This document shows, piece by piece, positions 18,500-27,374 of a stretch of DNA of 64,000 nucleotides. The stretch comes from Rhizobium freirei PRF 81 (GTDB lineage: Bacteria > Pseudomonadota > Alphaproteobacteria > Rhizobiales > Rhizobiaceae), in NCBI RefSeq assembly GCF_000359745.1, contig NZ_AQHN01000065.1, positions 95,463-159,462 of the forward strand, written 5' to 3'. Every line of letters starts with the position of its first letter. Positions within the stretch are counted from its first letter, which is position 1. The notes below the pieces were generated by a model. That model saw only the letters and a program-made list of their open reading frames with translations. It had not been told where the DNA came from and ran no database searches. A program made the position numbers and the translations under genes.

Positions 18500-19447
18500 T
18501 CAATCCGGTAGCCACGCGCAATCAATCCAGTGCCGTTCATACCGTTTCGCGAATTCTGTCATCTCCCGGACATTCGCTTGAGGGGTTTGGCAGGCGCGGG
18601 CGCAGGTGGTGACCACATCCCGGTAAAAAGTAGGGGAGACCGGCCGAATGCCCTCGTAGTTCATGATCAGGTCGGGAAGGCGCTCCGCGATTGCCTCGCC
18701 ACGGCGCGCCATGACAACGGTCGGCGGCGTTCCATATGCATTGATCAAGACGTATCGCCAGCTCGGATCTGCCTCTCCCTGCGCGGGAACGAGTTCACAA
18801 GGACAAGCATCACCAGCGCCGGAAATCTCCTGATAGATCGCGTCGAGCGCCTGTGCTTTTCTGGCGATCAGGACGTAAGGTCCCGAAGGAGTGTAGCCGC
18901 CCATCCGCTCGTCATACGCGACGCCCAACAGGCGTGAAAGGTCGTAGCGGGCCGTTCTGTCCAGGGAGGAGCGTTCCGAGAGAAACCATTGGAGTTGTCG
19001 CAGGGTAACGCCGACCGTAGCCGCAATCTCTTTCGGCGGATTGGGCCAGCAGGCGACCAGATTTTTGGCGATTTCCGCCGTATTGTCGTGCTCTTCATAA
19101 GCTGGAAACTCGTCATCATCGTCCATGTCGCCTAATGGCTCCTCTCCCGAAAGCAGCCAGGTTCTGCCGCATAAGTTGTCATGGTGAAAATAACGCGGCC
19201 GATCGGGCGGCAGCGAGATCTCCCAGGATGACAGCCATGGACCGACTTCCCAATCGACGTCTTCGAGGGGAATGGATGGCGGGGTGCGCATTGGCAACTC
19301 CAGCCACCGCTCGATGTTCTCGAGTTTTCGGTTGCTGAGCCTGCGAGGACCCCGGCCGGCCCTCCAGTCGTGATCCTTATGTGCATCGCGGCAAAGGGCC
19401 TCGACGGACGCGGCCAGAGACGGATCAACCGGGTCGTGCTTCTTCAA
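18500..19447 (-). CDS. Hypothetical protein, 315 aa
   Basis: No family recognised. It is an acidic protein with a charged N-terminus, an Asp/Glu-rich patch (GDMDDDDEFPAYEEHD) and Trp-rich stretches (WEVGPWLSSWEISLP). A middle section (EIAATVGVTLRQLQWFLSER) resembles a helix-turn-helix (IA..lGVt..qvqwfLS), so a DNA-binding role is possible. The apparent start is TTG at 19447, only five bases from the IS630 insertion at 19450. Before the insertion it overlapped the stop of the gene split by IS110 (the 'gene X' entry), so the two formed a coupled unit that IS630 now separates, probably removing its promoter. Confidence 0.6.
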   Translation of the reverse strand: MKKHDPVDPSLAASVEALCRDAHKDHDWRAGRGPRRLSNRKLENIERWLELPMRTPPSIPLEDVDWEVGPWLSSWEISLPPDRPRYFHHDNLCGRTWLLSGEEPLGDMDDDDEFPAYEEHDNTAEIAKNLVACWPNPPKEIAATVGVTLRQLQWFLSERSSLDRTARYDLSRLLGVAYDERMGGYTPSGPYVLIARKAQALDAIYQEISGAGDACPCELVPAQGEADPSWRYVLINAYGTPPTVVMARRGEAIAERLPDLIMNYEGIRPVSPTFYRDVVTTCARACQTPQANVREMTEFAKRYERHWIDCAWLPD

Positions 19448-19464
19448 GTACCCCTCCGCAGAGA

Positions 19465-20580
19465 TTATGACTCTTTGACTGGATAGGCCTTGTGGAGTTT
19501 TTCACGGGCTTTTTCGGTGGTGAACATCCATTGGATTTGTGCCCTTTGCGCGTTTCTCTGCTGCTGCCAAGCATTGATCTCTGCAATCATCCTGTGTTTG
19601 TCGTCGATCCTGCGGTCGAGGCATTGGCTTTTCAAAACGCCAATCTCGATCTCGACCATATTCAGCCAACTTGCGTGTTTCGGCGTGTGGTGGAATTCAA
19701 GCCGCTTGAGCACACGACGGGCTTCGGCGGCAGGAAACGCGTCGTATAGCGCGCCGGGTGAATGGGTAGAGAGATTGTCCATAACAACACGAATGGTCTT
19801 TGCGTCAGCATAGTCAATGTCGACCAGTTCGCGCATGCACTCGGCGAAGTCCTTGTTGGTGCGCCGATCGGTGACCTTCACCCGCCGCCATGGCTGATGC
19901 GCGTCCAAGAAAACGAAAAGATTGACGGTGCCATTGCGGCGATATTCACAATCGTAGCGCAAGGGCTGCATCGGCTTTGCAGAAATGGGGTCCCGCACCT
20001 CGCCAATCAGTTGGACCGGGCTTTCGTCAAAGCAGACAACCGGCCTTTGCGGGTCTGGGGCTTCGGCATACAGGTCCAGGACGTCTTCCATTCGGGCGAC
20101 ATATTCCCCGTCGACCTTGGGAATGCACCACATGTCTTTTCGCCATGGCTTGAGATGATTTTCACCAAGCCTTCGGCGCACGGTCTCGCAGGAGATCTGC
20201 GCGTGATCGGTCAGCTTGATCATCTCGTCAGCCAGAAGCTCAAGCGTCCAACGTGCCCGGCCGGGCGGCGGAGTTGAGCAAGCCGTCGCCACCAGCAGTG
20301 CTTCCTCCTTGGCTGATAGTTTGCGGGCAACGCCGGGCCGTGGCTCCTCACTCAACGCGCCTTCGAGATTGGCCTCTACCAGGCGGCGCTTGGTGCGATA
20401 GATGGTCGATCCGCTGACATTCAAAGTCGCAGCGATGACCTCGTCGCTCACACCCTCATTCGCCGCCAACAGGATTTGTGCACGCTTGAGCCTGCGCGCC
20501 GAGTGACGGCCACCGCTCAAAAGAGCGTTCAGTTGCTCACGTTCAAGCTGGTTGAGTTCCACATGATATCTTATATTCAT
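19465..20580 (-). CDS. IS630-family transposase
   Basis: 371 aa, start ATG at 20580 (MNIRYHVELNQ). Helix-turn-helix N-terminus (GVSDEVIAATLNVSGSTIYR) followed by a DDE domain: first Asp in VVCFDESPVQLIGEV, second in IRVVMDNLSTHSPG, and Glu in WLNMVEIEIGVLKSQCLD. It appears full length and intact, and both inverted repeats and the TA duplication are present, so the element may still be mobile. Confidence 0.92.
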   Translation of the reverse strand: MNIRYHVELNQLEREQLNALLSGGRHSARRLKRAQILLAANEGVSDEVIAATLNVSGSTIYRTKRRLVEANLEGALSEEPRPGVARKLSAKEEALLVATACSTPPPGRARWTLELLADEMIKLTDHAQISCETVRRRLGENHLKPWRKDMWCIPKVDGEYVARMEDVLDLYAEAPDPQRPVVCFDESPVQLIGEVRDPISAKPMQPLRYDCEYRRNGTVNLFVFLDAHQPWRRVKVTDRRTNKDFAECMRELVDIDYADAKTIRVVMDNLSTHSPGALYDAFPAAEARRVLKRLEFHHTPKHASWLNMVEIEIGVLKSQCLDRRIDDKHRMIAEINAWQQQRNAQRAQIQWMFTTEKAREKLHKAYPVKES

Positions 20581-20619
20581 TTGAGCCTCCTGATGCGATG
20601 AAACACAGGTTAAACTCAA

Positions 20620-20892
20620 ATGAATCAAACGTTTGGCAAAGAGCCTCCTGCCGGAGCGCCACAGTTCACGCAGCTGCAGGGCCAATACCTGGCCTTCATT
20701 TATGCCTATACCAGGATCTTCAAACGCTCCCCGGCAGAAGCGGACATGCGTCGCCACTTTGAGGTGACCGCACCGTCTGTACACCAGATGGTGATAACCC
20801 TGGAAAAGGCCGGTCTCATTCAACGCCAGCCTGGAGAAGCGCGAAGCATTCAATTGCTCGTACAACCCGAAGCGCTGCCAATCTTGCGATAG
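20620..20892 (+). CDS. Winged-helix DNA-binding protein carried by IS630
   Basis: 90 aa. LQGQYLAFIYAYTRIFKRSP, then AEADMRRHFEVTAPSVHQMV and LEKAGLIQRQPGEARSIQLL follow the LexA/MarR winged-helix pattern (Y...yt...g..Ps..ei...f..s..sV...l..LekkGli.R.pg..RsI.l). There is no protease or ligand domain. It lies inside the element's inverted repeats, divergent from the transposase with a 39-bp gap, so it probably binds the shared promoter and controls transposase expression; that is inference. Confidence 0.75.
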   Translation: MNQTFGKEPPAGAPQFTQLQGQYLAFIYAYTRIFKRSPAEADMRRHFEVTAPSVHQMVITLEKAGLIQRQPGEARSIQLLVQPEALPILR

Positions 20893-21166
20893 CTCAACCC
20901 GTCAGAATCTCTGCGGAACGGTACTAGAAGCATCCTGGGCCGAGCGCAACGATGCGGGTACCGTTTTGTCCGTGGTGTCGGCAACCTCAAGTCGGATTCC
21001 GATTTTAGTGAGATCCGCCGCCAGCGATGGATCGGCCTGCATAAGATAGATGGTGTAACGGGCGGATCCCAGCCAGGCGAGTTTGAAGGCTTGGTGGTCG
21101 TCCCTCACAATGATGGTGTCGCGGAGTCAGGAGTGGCCTGCTCCATAGCATCACGGAGAGACGACC

Positions 21167-22204
21167 ATGAAGCAGTATGCCGGAATCGATGTCTCGTTGG
21201 AATACTCGAGTGTGTGCGTGGTGGATGCGGATGGCCGCATCGTGCGCGAGGCAAAGGTCCACAGTGAACCCGATGCGCTGATCGCCTGGTTTGGCGAGCA
21301 GGGCGCGGCGATGGAACGAATTGGTCTTGAGGCTGGCCCCTTGTCGCAATGGCTTTACGCGGAAATGGCGAAGGCGGATCTGGCGGTCGAACTGATCGAG
21401 ACGCGCCACGTGCGGGCGGCCTTCAAGACGATGCCCGTGAAGACCGACAAGAAGGACGCACGGGGTATTGCGCAGTTAATGCGGCTTGGCTGGTTCAGGC
21501 CGGTCCACTGCAAATCTCTTCCGGCCCAGGAGGTGCGAGCGCTGCTGACCGCACGCAAGCTCATCCAGGGAAAACTTCACGACATCGAGATGAGCCTCCG
21601 GGGCATTCTGCGCGGTTTCGGCCTCAAGGTAGGGCCGACCACGCGGCGCACCTATGCGGCACGGATCCGCGAGCTGATTGAAGGTCATCCGACCTTGGAG
21701 GCGATCACCGTTTCACTGTTGAAGGTGCGCGACGCGCTTATGGACGAATTTGCAGGTTTTGAACGAAAGCTGCGTGTCATGGCCCGTCAGGACGATAATG
21801 CACGTCGGCTGATGACGACGCCCGGCGTTGGCGTGCTGGTGGCGCTGACATTCGTGTCGGCTGTTGACGCGCCTGAGCGCTTCCGATCATCACGAGCGGT
21901 GGGGCCGCATTTCGGATTGACGCCCAAGAAGTATCAATCGGGCGAAACCGATTATAGCGGCCGCATCTCGAAGATCGGTGATGCGGGCGTACGAACCGCG
22001 CTCTACGAGGCGGCCAATGTCATCCTGACGCGCCCCGTGAAGGGTTCGGATCTCAAAAGCTGGGCGCTGGCGGTTGCAAGACGTGCGGGACCCAGAAAGG
22101 CGCGTGTTGCGCTGGCCCGTAAGCTGGCGGTGGTGTTGCACCACATGCTCAGGGATAAAACCAACTTCATTCCCCACAAGGCGGCGTCAGCCATGACCGC
22201 CTGA
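21167..22204 (+). CDS. IS110-family DEDD transposase, copy 1
   Basis: 345 aa. N-terminal RuvC-like domain with GIDVSLEYSSVCVVDADG (catalytic Asp near residue 8), ERIGLEAGPLSQWLYAEM (Glu) and KTDKKDARGIAQLM (Asp pair); C-terminal Tnp20 domain with LMTTPGVGVLVALTFVSAV and RAVGPHFGLTPKKYQSGE containing the usual serine region. This is the RNA-guided recombinase type. Intact and identical in protein sequence to the second copy, implying recent movement. Confidence 0.95.
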   Translation: MKQYAGIDVSLEYSSVCVVDADGRIVREAKVHSEPDALIAWFGEQGAAMERIGLEAGPLSQWLYAEMAKADLAVELIETRHVRAAFKTMPVKTDKKDARGIAQLMRLGWFRPVHCKSLPAQEVRALLTARKLIQGKLHDIEMSLRGILRGFGLKVGPTTRRTYAARIRELIEGHPTLEAITVSLLKVRDALMDEFAGFERKLRVMARQDDNARRLMTTPGVGVLVALTFVSAVDAPERFRSSRAVGPHFGLTPKKYQSGETDYSGRISKIGDAGVRTALYEAANVILTRPVKGSDLKSWALAVARRAGPRKARVALARKLAVVLHHMLRDKTNFIPHKAASAMTA

Positions 22205-22467
22205 GCAGGAAGCGAGACAACAAGACAAGGTTTCGGGCGGGCACCACCATCAGCCCACCGGAGCAAGGTCCCTTCGCCGGGACGATGGAGCGGATAGGCC
22301 GATGAACCGCAAGCAGCACTGAGGTGACTGCGCGTCCTTAGATTGGCCAGCCGGTCCTCAGCAGACCCCATAAAGCAGCGACCCCGGCGTCGACTGCGGA
22401 CAGAAGCAAGCACTCGGCGAGGGATTAAGCTCAAAAGGGATTGACTCGGGACAGCCCGTTACAGAAG
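22205..22467 (+). ncRNA. Candidate guide (bridge/seek) RNA region of IS110 copy 1
   Basis: About 260 bp of noncoding sequence follow the transposase stop, against about 117 bp before its start. In IS1111-type members the guide RNA lies in this 3' region, between transposase gene and right end. Runs able to pair are present (for example GGTCCCTTCGCCGGGACGA at about 22267-22285). Position and family knowledge support it; I did not fold it. Confidence 0.45.
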
Positions 22468-23029
22468 CGGTTCACACGGAGAATGTCTGGCAAGCCACGC
22501 GATCCCTGCGCGCTTCCCCATGCCGTCAGCAACACTTCGCGAAATGTTCTGCGATGGGTAACGGTAGAGAATGTCAGCCAGCGGATTGGCAGGCGGGCGA
22601 CAGCAACGCCATAAAGCAAAATCGGACTCAGTCCATATTGCTTAGCGTCCGCGAGCTTAATGGGATCACGCGCAGCCACAATGCCATGCTGAGGGTGGTG
22701 GAACAGAAACTTGGCAGTTGAGACGCAAAAGTGATGTTCGCGGTTTGGCTGTTGCGCCTGATTGTCCATGGGTGCTCTCAAAATACTGAAACCAATATAG
22801 ACCATGGTACAATTTCGGCGCAAAGGTCCAAAGAATTTCCCTGCTTTGAACAGCGCTTGTTTGCAATACCTTGGCAGCACGCCCCGAGCAAAATACACCG
22901 GATCGGGGTTGCCGTCGCTTGCGCTGACGCTTTGCATATTGTGCACGCATTCCCGTCTGAACCGAGCGCAGCCGTCTGGCTGCACTGATATTTTTTTACG
23001 ATCTTTACGGTCGGCGTAGGCTCTGAGAG

Positions 23030-23957
23030 TCGGATTCGAAAAGCGTTCAACGATATCCATACCTTGCTAGCCGTCTGGTGATGAGACGAATGTGGGCGAT
23101 CATGATCCACGCTTCGGCTGATGCGATCGAGCGTTCGACGTCTTTGGCCAATCTGCGGCATCTGCCAAGCCAGGCGAAGGTCCGTTCGACCACCCATCGA
23201 CGCGGCAGAACCTCGAAGCCTTTCGCCTTGTCTGAGCGCTTGATGATCTCGATCGTCCAGCGCCCGATCTTTTTCAGTCGCCGCTTCAACTTATCGCCCG
23301 CATAGCCACCATCGGCGAAGACATGCAGTAACCATGGCCACCTGTGGCGGATGGATTTCAGGAGATCGGGAGCACCGTCGCGATCCTGGATGTCGGCGCT
23401 GTGCACCATGAGACCGACCATCAGGCCGAGCGTATCGACGATGATATGGCGCTTGCGGCCTTTGGTCTTCTTGCCCGCGTCATAGCCCCGGATGCCGCCG
23501 CTTTCGGTGGTTTTGACGCTCTGGCTATCGATCACACCGGCCGTCGGGCTTGCCTCCTTGCCCTCAACTCGCGCGTTTCCATCACGAGACGATGGTTGAT
23601 GCGTGGCCAAAGTCCCAACGCTCTCCATTCATAGAAATAGCGCTGGACGGTCGAGCAGGGTGGAAAATCCTTCGGCAGCATCCGCCATTGGCAACCAGTT
23701 GTGGCGATGTAAAGCAGGGCATTCACCACCTCTCGCAAATCCGTGGTCCGCGGGCGGCCCAAGCGGCGCGGCATTGGCAGGAAAGGCTGAACCAGACCCC
23801 ATTCCCGATCCGTCATATCGCTTGCGTAGCGTGCCGTTCGCCGGGCATATTGCCGGCGGGTGATTTTGGTCCAGGCCATCGTGTTCTCCATCGAATCTCG
23901 CAAATCCGAAGGAATCATAACCTGCTGAAATCACCCACCTCTTTTTGAGGCAGCCTC
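23030..23957 (-). mobile_element. IS5-family element (IS427-like)
   Basis: About 0.93 kb. The right end reads inward GAGGCTGCCTCAAAAAGAGG (23957 down), and the left end starts near GAGAGTCGGATTCGAAAAG (about 23030), an imperfect inverted repeat. CTCTGAGAG occurs at both borders, so the exact edges and target duplication are uncertain by a few bases. It lies upstream of gene X and probably took away its promoter. Confidence 0.65.
23047..23879 (-). CDS. IS5-family transposase in two overlapping frames
   Basis: Frame A starts at 23879 (MAWTKITRRQYARRTARY) and ends near 23532, with the N-terminal domain (LGRPRTTDLREVVNALLYIA, CQWRMLPKDFPP). Frame B covers 23628-23047 with the DDE part: VIDSQSVKTTESGG, GRKRHIIVDTLGL, HVFADGGYAGDKLK and RWVVERTFAWLGRCRRLAKD. 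The two overlap, as in IS427-group elements that make the full transposase by ribosomal frameshifting. No internal stop breaks either frame, so it may be functional. Confidence 0.85.
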
Positions 23958-24179
23958 TGAGAGATCGCCGATGCAGCCGTGAATGAACTGCGCGTGTCTG
24001 AGCAGGCGTCGTTGCATTGAGGTCTCACCATATTGCGAAAATTCGGCAGACCGGCCAATTCGTCTTCTTTGATAACGATGTTCGATTAATGTCGCTCGGG
24101 AGACGTGACGGCCAGTGCATCATTCGGTACGGTGTCCGGCATCTTGATCGTCAGGCACAGGTTTATGGAGATCCATGCC

Positions 24180-24356
24180 ATGCAAAGTTACTCGCTAGTT
24201 GAAGATGAAGATCATACCTACGCCGTCGTCGACGCTCGTTCCTTCGAAACAGTTGTGCGATCCGGTATCATACTTGAGCATCTGTCTCCGCAAGTAGCTG
24301 AAGGAATCATCCCGGTGCTTGAGGCGCTGGATCGCCACAGGGAAATGCCCAAGTGA
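24180..24356 (+). CDS. Small hypothetical protein
   Basis: 58 aa from ATG 24180 (MQSYSLVEDEDHTYAV); ATG 24165 is an alternative. It is acidic and compact (VVDARSFETVVRSGIILEHL, then SPQVAEGIIPVLEALDRHRE). No family recognised. It stands alone between IS5 and the cold-shock remnant, so it may be an orphan left by rearrangement. Confidence 0.35.
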   Translation: MQSYSLVEDEDHTYAVVDARSFETVVRSGIILEHLSPQVAEGIIPVLEALDRHREMPK

Positions 24357-24751
24357 TCCACAGGGCAGGGCCGATCGGGCTTTGTTTTCCACCGCAATTG
24401 GCGAGACAATGGCGAGTCGTGGATATCCATCGCCAGATCTCGGTATATTCGAGGCCCATGGTGTTTGTCCTAGGGATGAGCACGGACAAGCATTATAGCA
24501 GGGCCGGCCAAGAGCGTCAGACCAATCAAGAGCGAAACAACGAACTTCAATATCTTGATACGCCGTGTTCTGGCGCCGTTCCAATCATATGCCACGTAGA
24601 ACCTCGCGCGCGAAACAAAAAGGTCTGGGCTACAGATAATGGTTGCAAGCGGGACCGGCCAAGAGAAATCGACTTGGCCTTTCGTTGTAAGGCCAAGCGA
24701 AAAGACAAGGCAACGCCCGAATTTAAAGGCCGGAAAACAACCGAGCCAGCT
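24357..24751. other. No supported gene
   Basis: Overlapping frames exist on both strands (one of 137 codons on plus), but none shows a recognisable motif or a convincing start. Nothing is assigned. Confidence 0.35.
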
Positions 24752-25050
24752 TCAGGCTTGCCGTAATCCCCATTCCCTTTCGAATTCGTCCGTAAAATCG
24801 TTCGGCGGCTCCTTCATCGTTCGGGCGGGGGACTTTGGATCAGCGCTGATAGTCACTGGCGAGAGCTCTTTTGCCGACCTTTTGCCGTCTTCAATCTCAA
24901 GAGTATAGGAAATGGGTACGCCTGGAGTCAGATGAGGCAGCTTCGCCTTTATAGCTTCACTGAGATGCACGAAAATATCCGGGCCACCATCGTCAGTTTT
25001 ATAAAGCCGTACTTCTTGTTCGCGTCAAACCATTTGACTTTCCTTGCCAT
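24752..25050 (-). pseudogene. Cold-shock protein (CspA family), frameshifted
   Basis: From ATG 25050 the frame reads MARKVKWFDANKKYGFIK, the CspA start with RNP1-like KKYGFI. It then shifts at an AAAA run (about 24995-25000), and the family sequence continues in another frame: DDGGPDIFVHLSEAIKAKLP and ISYTLEIEDGKRSAKELSPV. One missing A accounts for it. The protein would be about 99 aa, with a C-terminal extension beyond the usual 70-aa Csp. Either a recent loss or a homopolymer error. Confidence 0.75.
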
Positions 25051-25099
25051 AACCTTCCCCATGTTGGCTTTATTGGTTGGAGTGCGAGCGCTATCGCAG

Positions 25100-25417
25100 C
25101 TAACCTCTTGAAGCAATTCTTCGGGCATCGAGGTTGCTCGCGGCGTTCAGGCGATACTGTATGTCTTTTCCCGCCTTGAAAAAGGGAACCCACTTCTCCT
25201 CGACGAATATCGATGTGTTCGTCTTTGGGTTTCTGCCTGATTTCGACAAGCGATGGCGGACACTGAACGCGCCGAACCCTCTTAGCTCAACCCTGTCGCC
25301 ACGCATCAGCGCTTCAGCCATTTCCTCGAGGATCGCATCAACGATCCTTTCCGCATCCTTCAAATGCAGAAAGGGTCTGCGATGAGCGACAATTTCGATA
25401 AGTTCGGATTTGATCAT
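25100..25417 (-). CDS. ihfB: Integration host factor beta subunit-like DNA-bending protein
   Basis: 105 aa. MIKSELIEIVAHRRPFLHLK, then DAERIVDAILEEMAEALMRG, VELRGFGAFSVRHRLSKSGR and NPKTN give the complete HU/IHF fold; GRNPKTN is the DNA-arm motif with the Pro that intercalates. Length and VELRGFGAF point to IhfB rather than HU. IHF bends DNA at sigma-54/NifA promoters and at recombination sites; a copy on a symbiotic element could serve either. It stands alone between remnants, so it is probably an extra paralogue of a chromosomal gene. Confidence 0.88.
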   Translation of the reverse strand: MIKSELIEIVAHRRPFLHLKDAERIVDAILEEMAEALMRGDRVELRGFGAFSVRHRLSKSGRNPKTNTSIFVEEKWVPFFKAGKDIQYRLNAASNLDARRIASRG

Positions 25418-25903
25418 GTTCCAATCTCATGTACGGAAAACTTGACGTTCGTTAAAACAGGCAACCTAGCCGGTACCGGGCGGAACTGCGAAGCGGCACG
25501 GCACTTTGTCGAAAGTCCCTCTTGCGTGAGAATTTTGCAAGAGACGAAGCACCGTCATGGGCAGATATGCTTACTTGCTGCGAGCCTTGCAGGCGGATTT
25601 TCCCTACTGTGGCTATCGAGCGAGTGTGGGCAGACATCAGCCTGCACGTAGGCCCAGCCGTCCTCGCCAGAGCTTCCAGATGACCCACGATATGCACGCA
25701 GTCAGAAATGATGTGAACATATTAGCCTGACTGTCGTGACGAGTGCGCGGCGGAAGAAGCGCCATCGGTCATCGCGCTGAACATGTGGGCTGCGAGTGCC
25801 GTTGTACTGGAGTTTATCGCCCGTGCTTTTCCATTCCGTCATGATGGGACGGCAGCCATAGCAAGGAGTGTTTTCATGCTCGTGCGGCGAGGACCGCTGA
25901 TCA
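25418..25903. other. No supported gene
   Basis: Only short frames occur on either strand between ihfB and the IS256 end. No motif, hairpin or promoter could be supported. Confidence 0.4.
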
Positions 25904-27251
25904 TGTCCCAGGACGTGGTGTAGCTTAGACGACCACGGCTCATCCCAGAGGGTCGGATGAGTATCAGCTTGCTGCTGGCAGGCTGATGAGCGGATCATCG
26001 CTCATTGTGGCGATTGTCTCAAGTGTCATGTAGCGGGATCGCTGGACGGCCCATTCATCGTTCTGTTCGAGCAGCAGCGCACCGACCAGGCGCACGATGG
26101 CGTCGTCGTTGGGGAAAATGCCGACGACCTCTGTGCGCCGCTTGATCTCACCGTTCAATCGCTCAATGGGGTTGGTCGAGTGAAGTTTGGCCCAATGCTG
26201 CTTGGGAAAGGTCATGTAGGCGAGCACGTCTTGCTCGGCACTGTCCATGAGACTGGCGAGCTTCGGTACCTTTGGCCTGATCTGGTCGGCGACGTTGCGC
26301 CACTGAGTGCTTGCGGCCTCCGGCGTGTCCTGAGCGAAGGCCGTTGCAATGAACGCGGAGACAACCCGGCGTCCGCTCTTTCCAGCATGGGCCAAGGCAT
26401 TGCGCATAAAGTGCACCCTGCAGCGCTGCCAGGTGGCGGAAAGCACTTTCGATACTGCGGCCTTGATGCCCTCATGGGCATCGGAGACGACGAGCTTGAC
26501 GCCGCGCAGCCCCCGCCTGATCAGCTTTCGAAGAAACTCGGTCCAGATCGCCTCGGCCTCGGACGTGCCGATCTCCATGCCGAGCACTTCGCGTCGGCCA
26601 TCGGTGTTGACGCCGACGGCGATGATTACGGCGACGGAGACAATACGACCACCGCGCCGAACCTTGAGGTAGGTCGCATCGATCCACAGGTAGGGCCATT
26701 CTCCTTCGATGGGCCTGTCGAGGAAGGCCTTCACCTTCTCATCGATCTCCTCGCAGAGCCGGGACACCTGACTTTTGGAGATGCCCGACATGCCCATGGC
26801 CTTGACGAGGTCATCAACAGAGCGGGTCGAAACACCCTGGATATAAGCCTCCTGGATGACCGCCGTCAGAGCCTTCTCGGCCATGCGGCGCGGCTCCAGG
26901 AAGCTCGGGAAGTAGCTGCCGGTGCGAAGCTTGGGAATGCGCAGCTCGACGGTGCCCGCCCGTGTCTCCCAATCCCGGTCGCGATAGCCGTTACGCTGGG
27001 CCAGCCGGAAGCCATTCTTCTCGCCATAGGCCGCGCCGGTCTTCGTGCCGACCTCCAGCGCCATCAGCTTCTCGGCAGCAAAGCCGATCATCTCCCGCAG
27101 CAAATCGGCATCAGCGCTCTTCTCAACGAGTGAGCGCAGGTTCATCATGTCGTCGGTCATCGGTGGTGTCCCTCAGGTTGGCTCTAAGCAACCCGACCCT
27201 ACCGGAAATCACCGATGGCTATGAAATCAAGCTACACCACTCCATGGGACA
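25904..27251 (-). mobile_element. IS256-family element
   Basis: Terminal inverted repeats: TGTCCCAGGACGTGGTGTAG (25904 on) and, read inward from 27251, TGTCCCATGGAGTGGTGTAG, then CTT in both. 1348 bp with one transposase. I found no exact 8-9 bp target duplication outside the ends (GCTGATCA left, CGATCGGA right), so one flank may have been rearranged. Its right end lies 123 bp before the nod box. Confidence 0.85.
25964..27160 (-). CDS. IS256-family transposase
   Basis: 398 aa, typical length. MTDDMMNLRSLVEKSADADL at the start, FLEPRRMAEKALTAVIQEAY and GMSGISKSQVSRLCEEIDEK before the catalytic core, WIDATYLKVRRGG (first Asp, residue 161), KLVVSDAHEGIKAAVSKVL (second Asp) and HSTNPIERLNGEIKRRTEVV (Glu) complete the DDE set. 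Both repeats are present, so the element is probably active. Confidence 0.95.
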   Translation of the reverse strand: MTDDMMNLRSLVEKSADADLLREMIGFAAEKLMALEVGTKTGAAYGEKNGFRLAQRNGYRDRDWETRAGTVELRIPKLRTGSYFPSFLEPRRMAEKALTAVIQEAYIQGVSTRSVDDLVKAMGMSGISKSQVSRLCEEIDEKVKAFLDRPIEGEWPYLWIDATYLKVRRGGRIVSVAVIIAVGVNTDGRREVLGMEIGTSEAEAIWTEFLRKLIRRGLRGVKLVVSDAHEGIKAAVSKVLSATWQRCRVHFMRNALAHAGKSGRRVVSAFIATAFAQDTPEAASTQWRNVADQIRPKVPKLASLMDSAEQDVLAYMTFPKQHWAKLHSTNPIERLNGEIKRRTEVVGIFPNDDAIVRLVGALLLEQNDEWAVQRSRYMTLETIATMSDDPLISLPAAS

Positions 27252-27374
27252 CGATCGGACCGCTTCGCAGAGGAGAGTTTTGAAAAATGGCGCGCCGGCT
27301 GTTGGCGTGATTTGTCGCGCTACGCCAAGGACAGGAGTGAAACTGCCCGCGAAGACCCTCAAAACGCCTTCCAC

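Larger units (their letters stand above)
19452..20921 (-). mobile_element. IS630-family element with winged-helix passenger gene
   Basis: Terminal inverted repeats of about 21 bp with three mismatches: left CCCCTCCGCAGAGATTATGAC (19452 onward, shown whole to 20 as its core CCGCAGAGATT) and right, read inward, CCGTTCCGCAGAGATTCTGA. A TA dinucleotide lies directly outside both ends (19450-19451 and 20922-20923), the target duplication expected for IS630. The 1470-bp element carries the transposase on the minus strand and a divergent 90-aa regulator-like gene. Confidence 0.85.
21048..22467 (+). mobile_element. IS110-family (IS1111-like) element, copy 1
   Basis: 1418 bp plus a 2-bp AG core at each side (21048-21049 and 22466-22467). 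Borders were set by comparison with the inverted copy at 55191-56610, which has the same internal sequence and different flanks. Both ends carry TGTAACGGGC about five bases from the tip in opposite orientation, i.e. subterminal inverted repeats as in the IS1111 group. It encodes one DEDD transposase and has a long 3' noncoding end. Confidence 0.88.
20902..22769 (-). pseudogene. 'Gene X': small hypothetical gene split by IS110 copy 1 and cut at its stop by IS630
   Basis: The 5' part runs from ATG 22769 (MDNQAQQPNREHHF) to 22468, ending LPDILRVNR. After the IS110 element the same frame resumes with YLMQADPSLAADLTKIGIRL. Removing the element and one AG/CT core gives codons CGC TAT in frame. The original gene would have ended at ACT TGA exactly where IS630 inserted (19450/20922), giving about 144 aa and overlapping the TTG start of the 315-aa gene. 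No family recognised. It now ends in IS630 sequence (stop at 20902). Confidence 0.65.

Noticed and set aside
26180..27133. 317-codon plus-strand frame within IS256
   Set aside because: Antisense to an intact transposase; no motif of its own.
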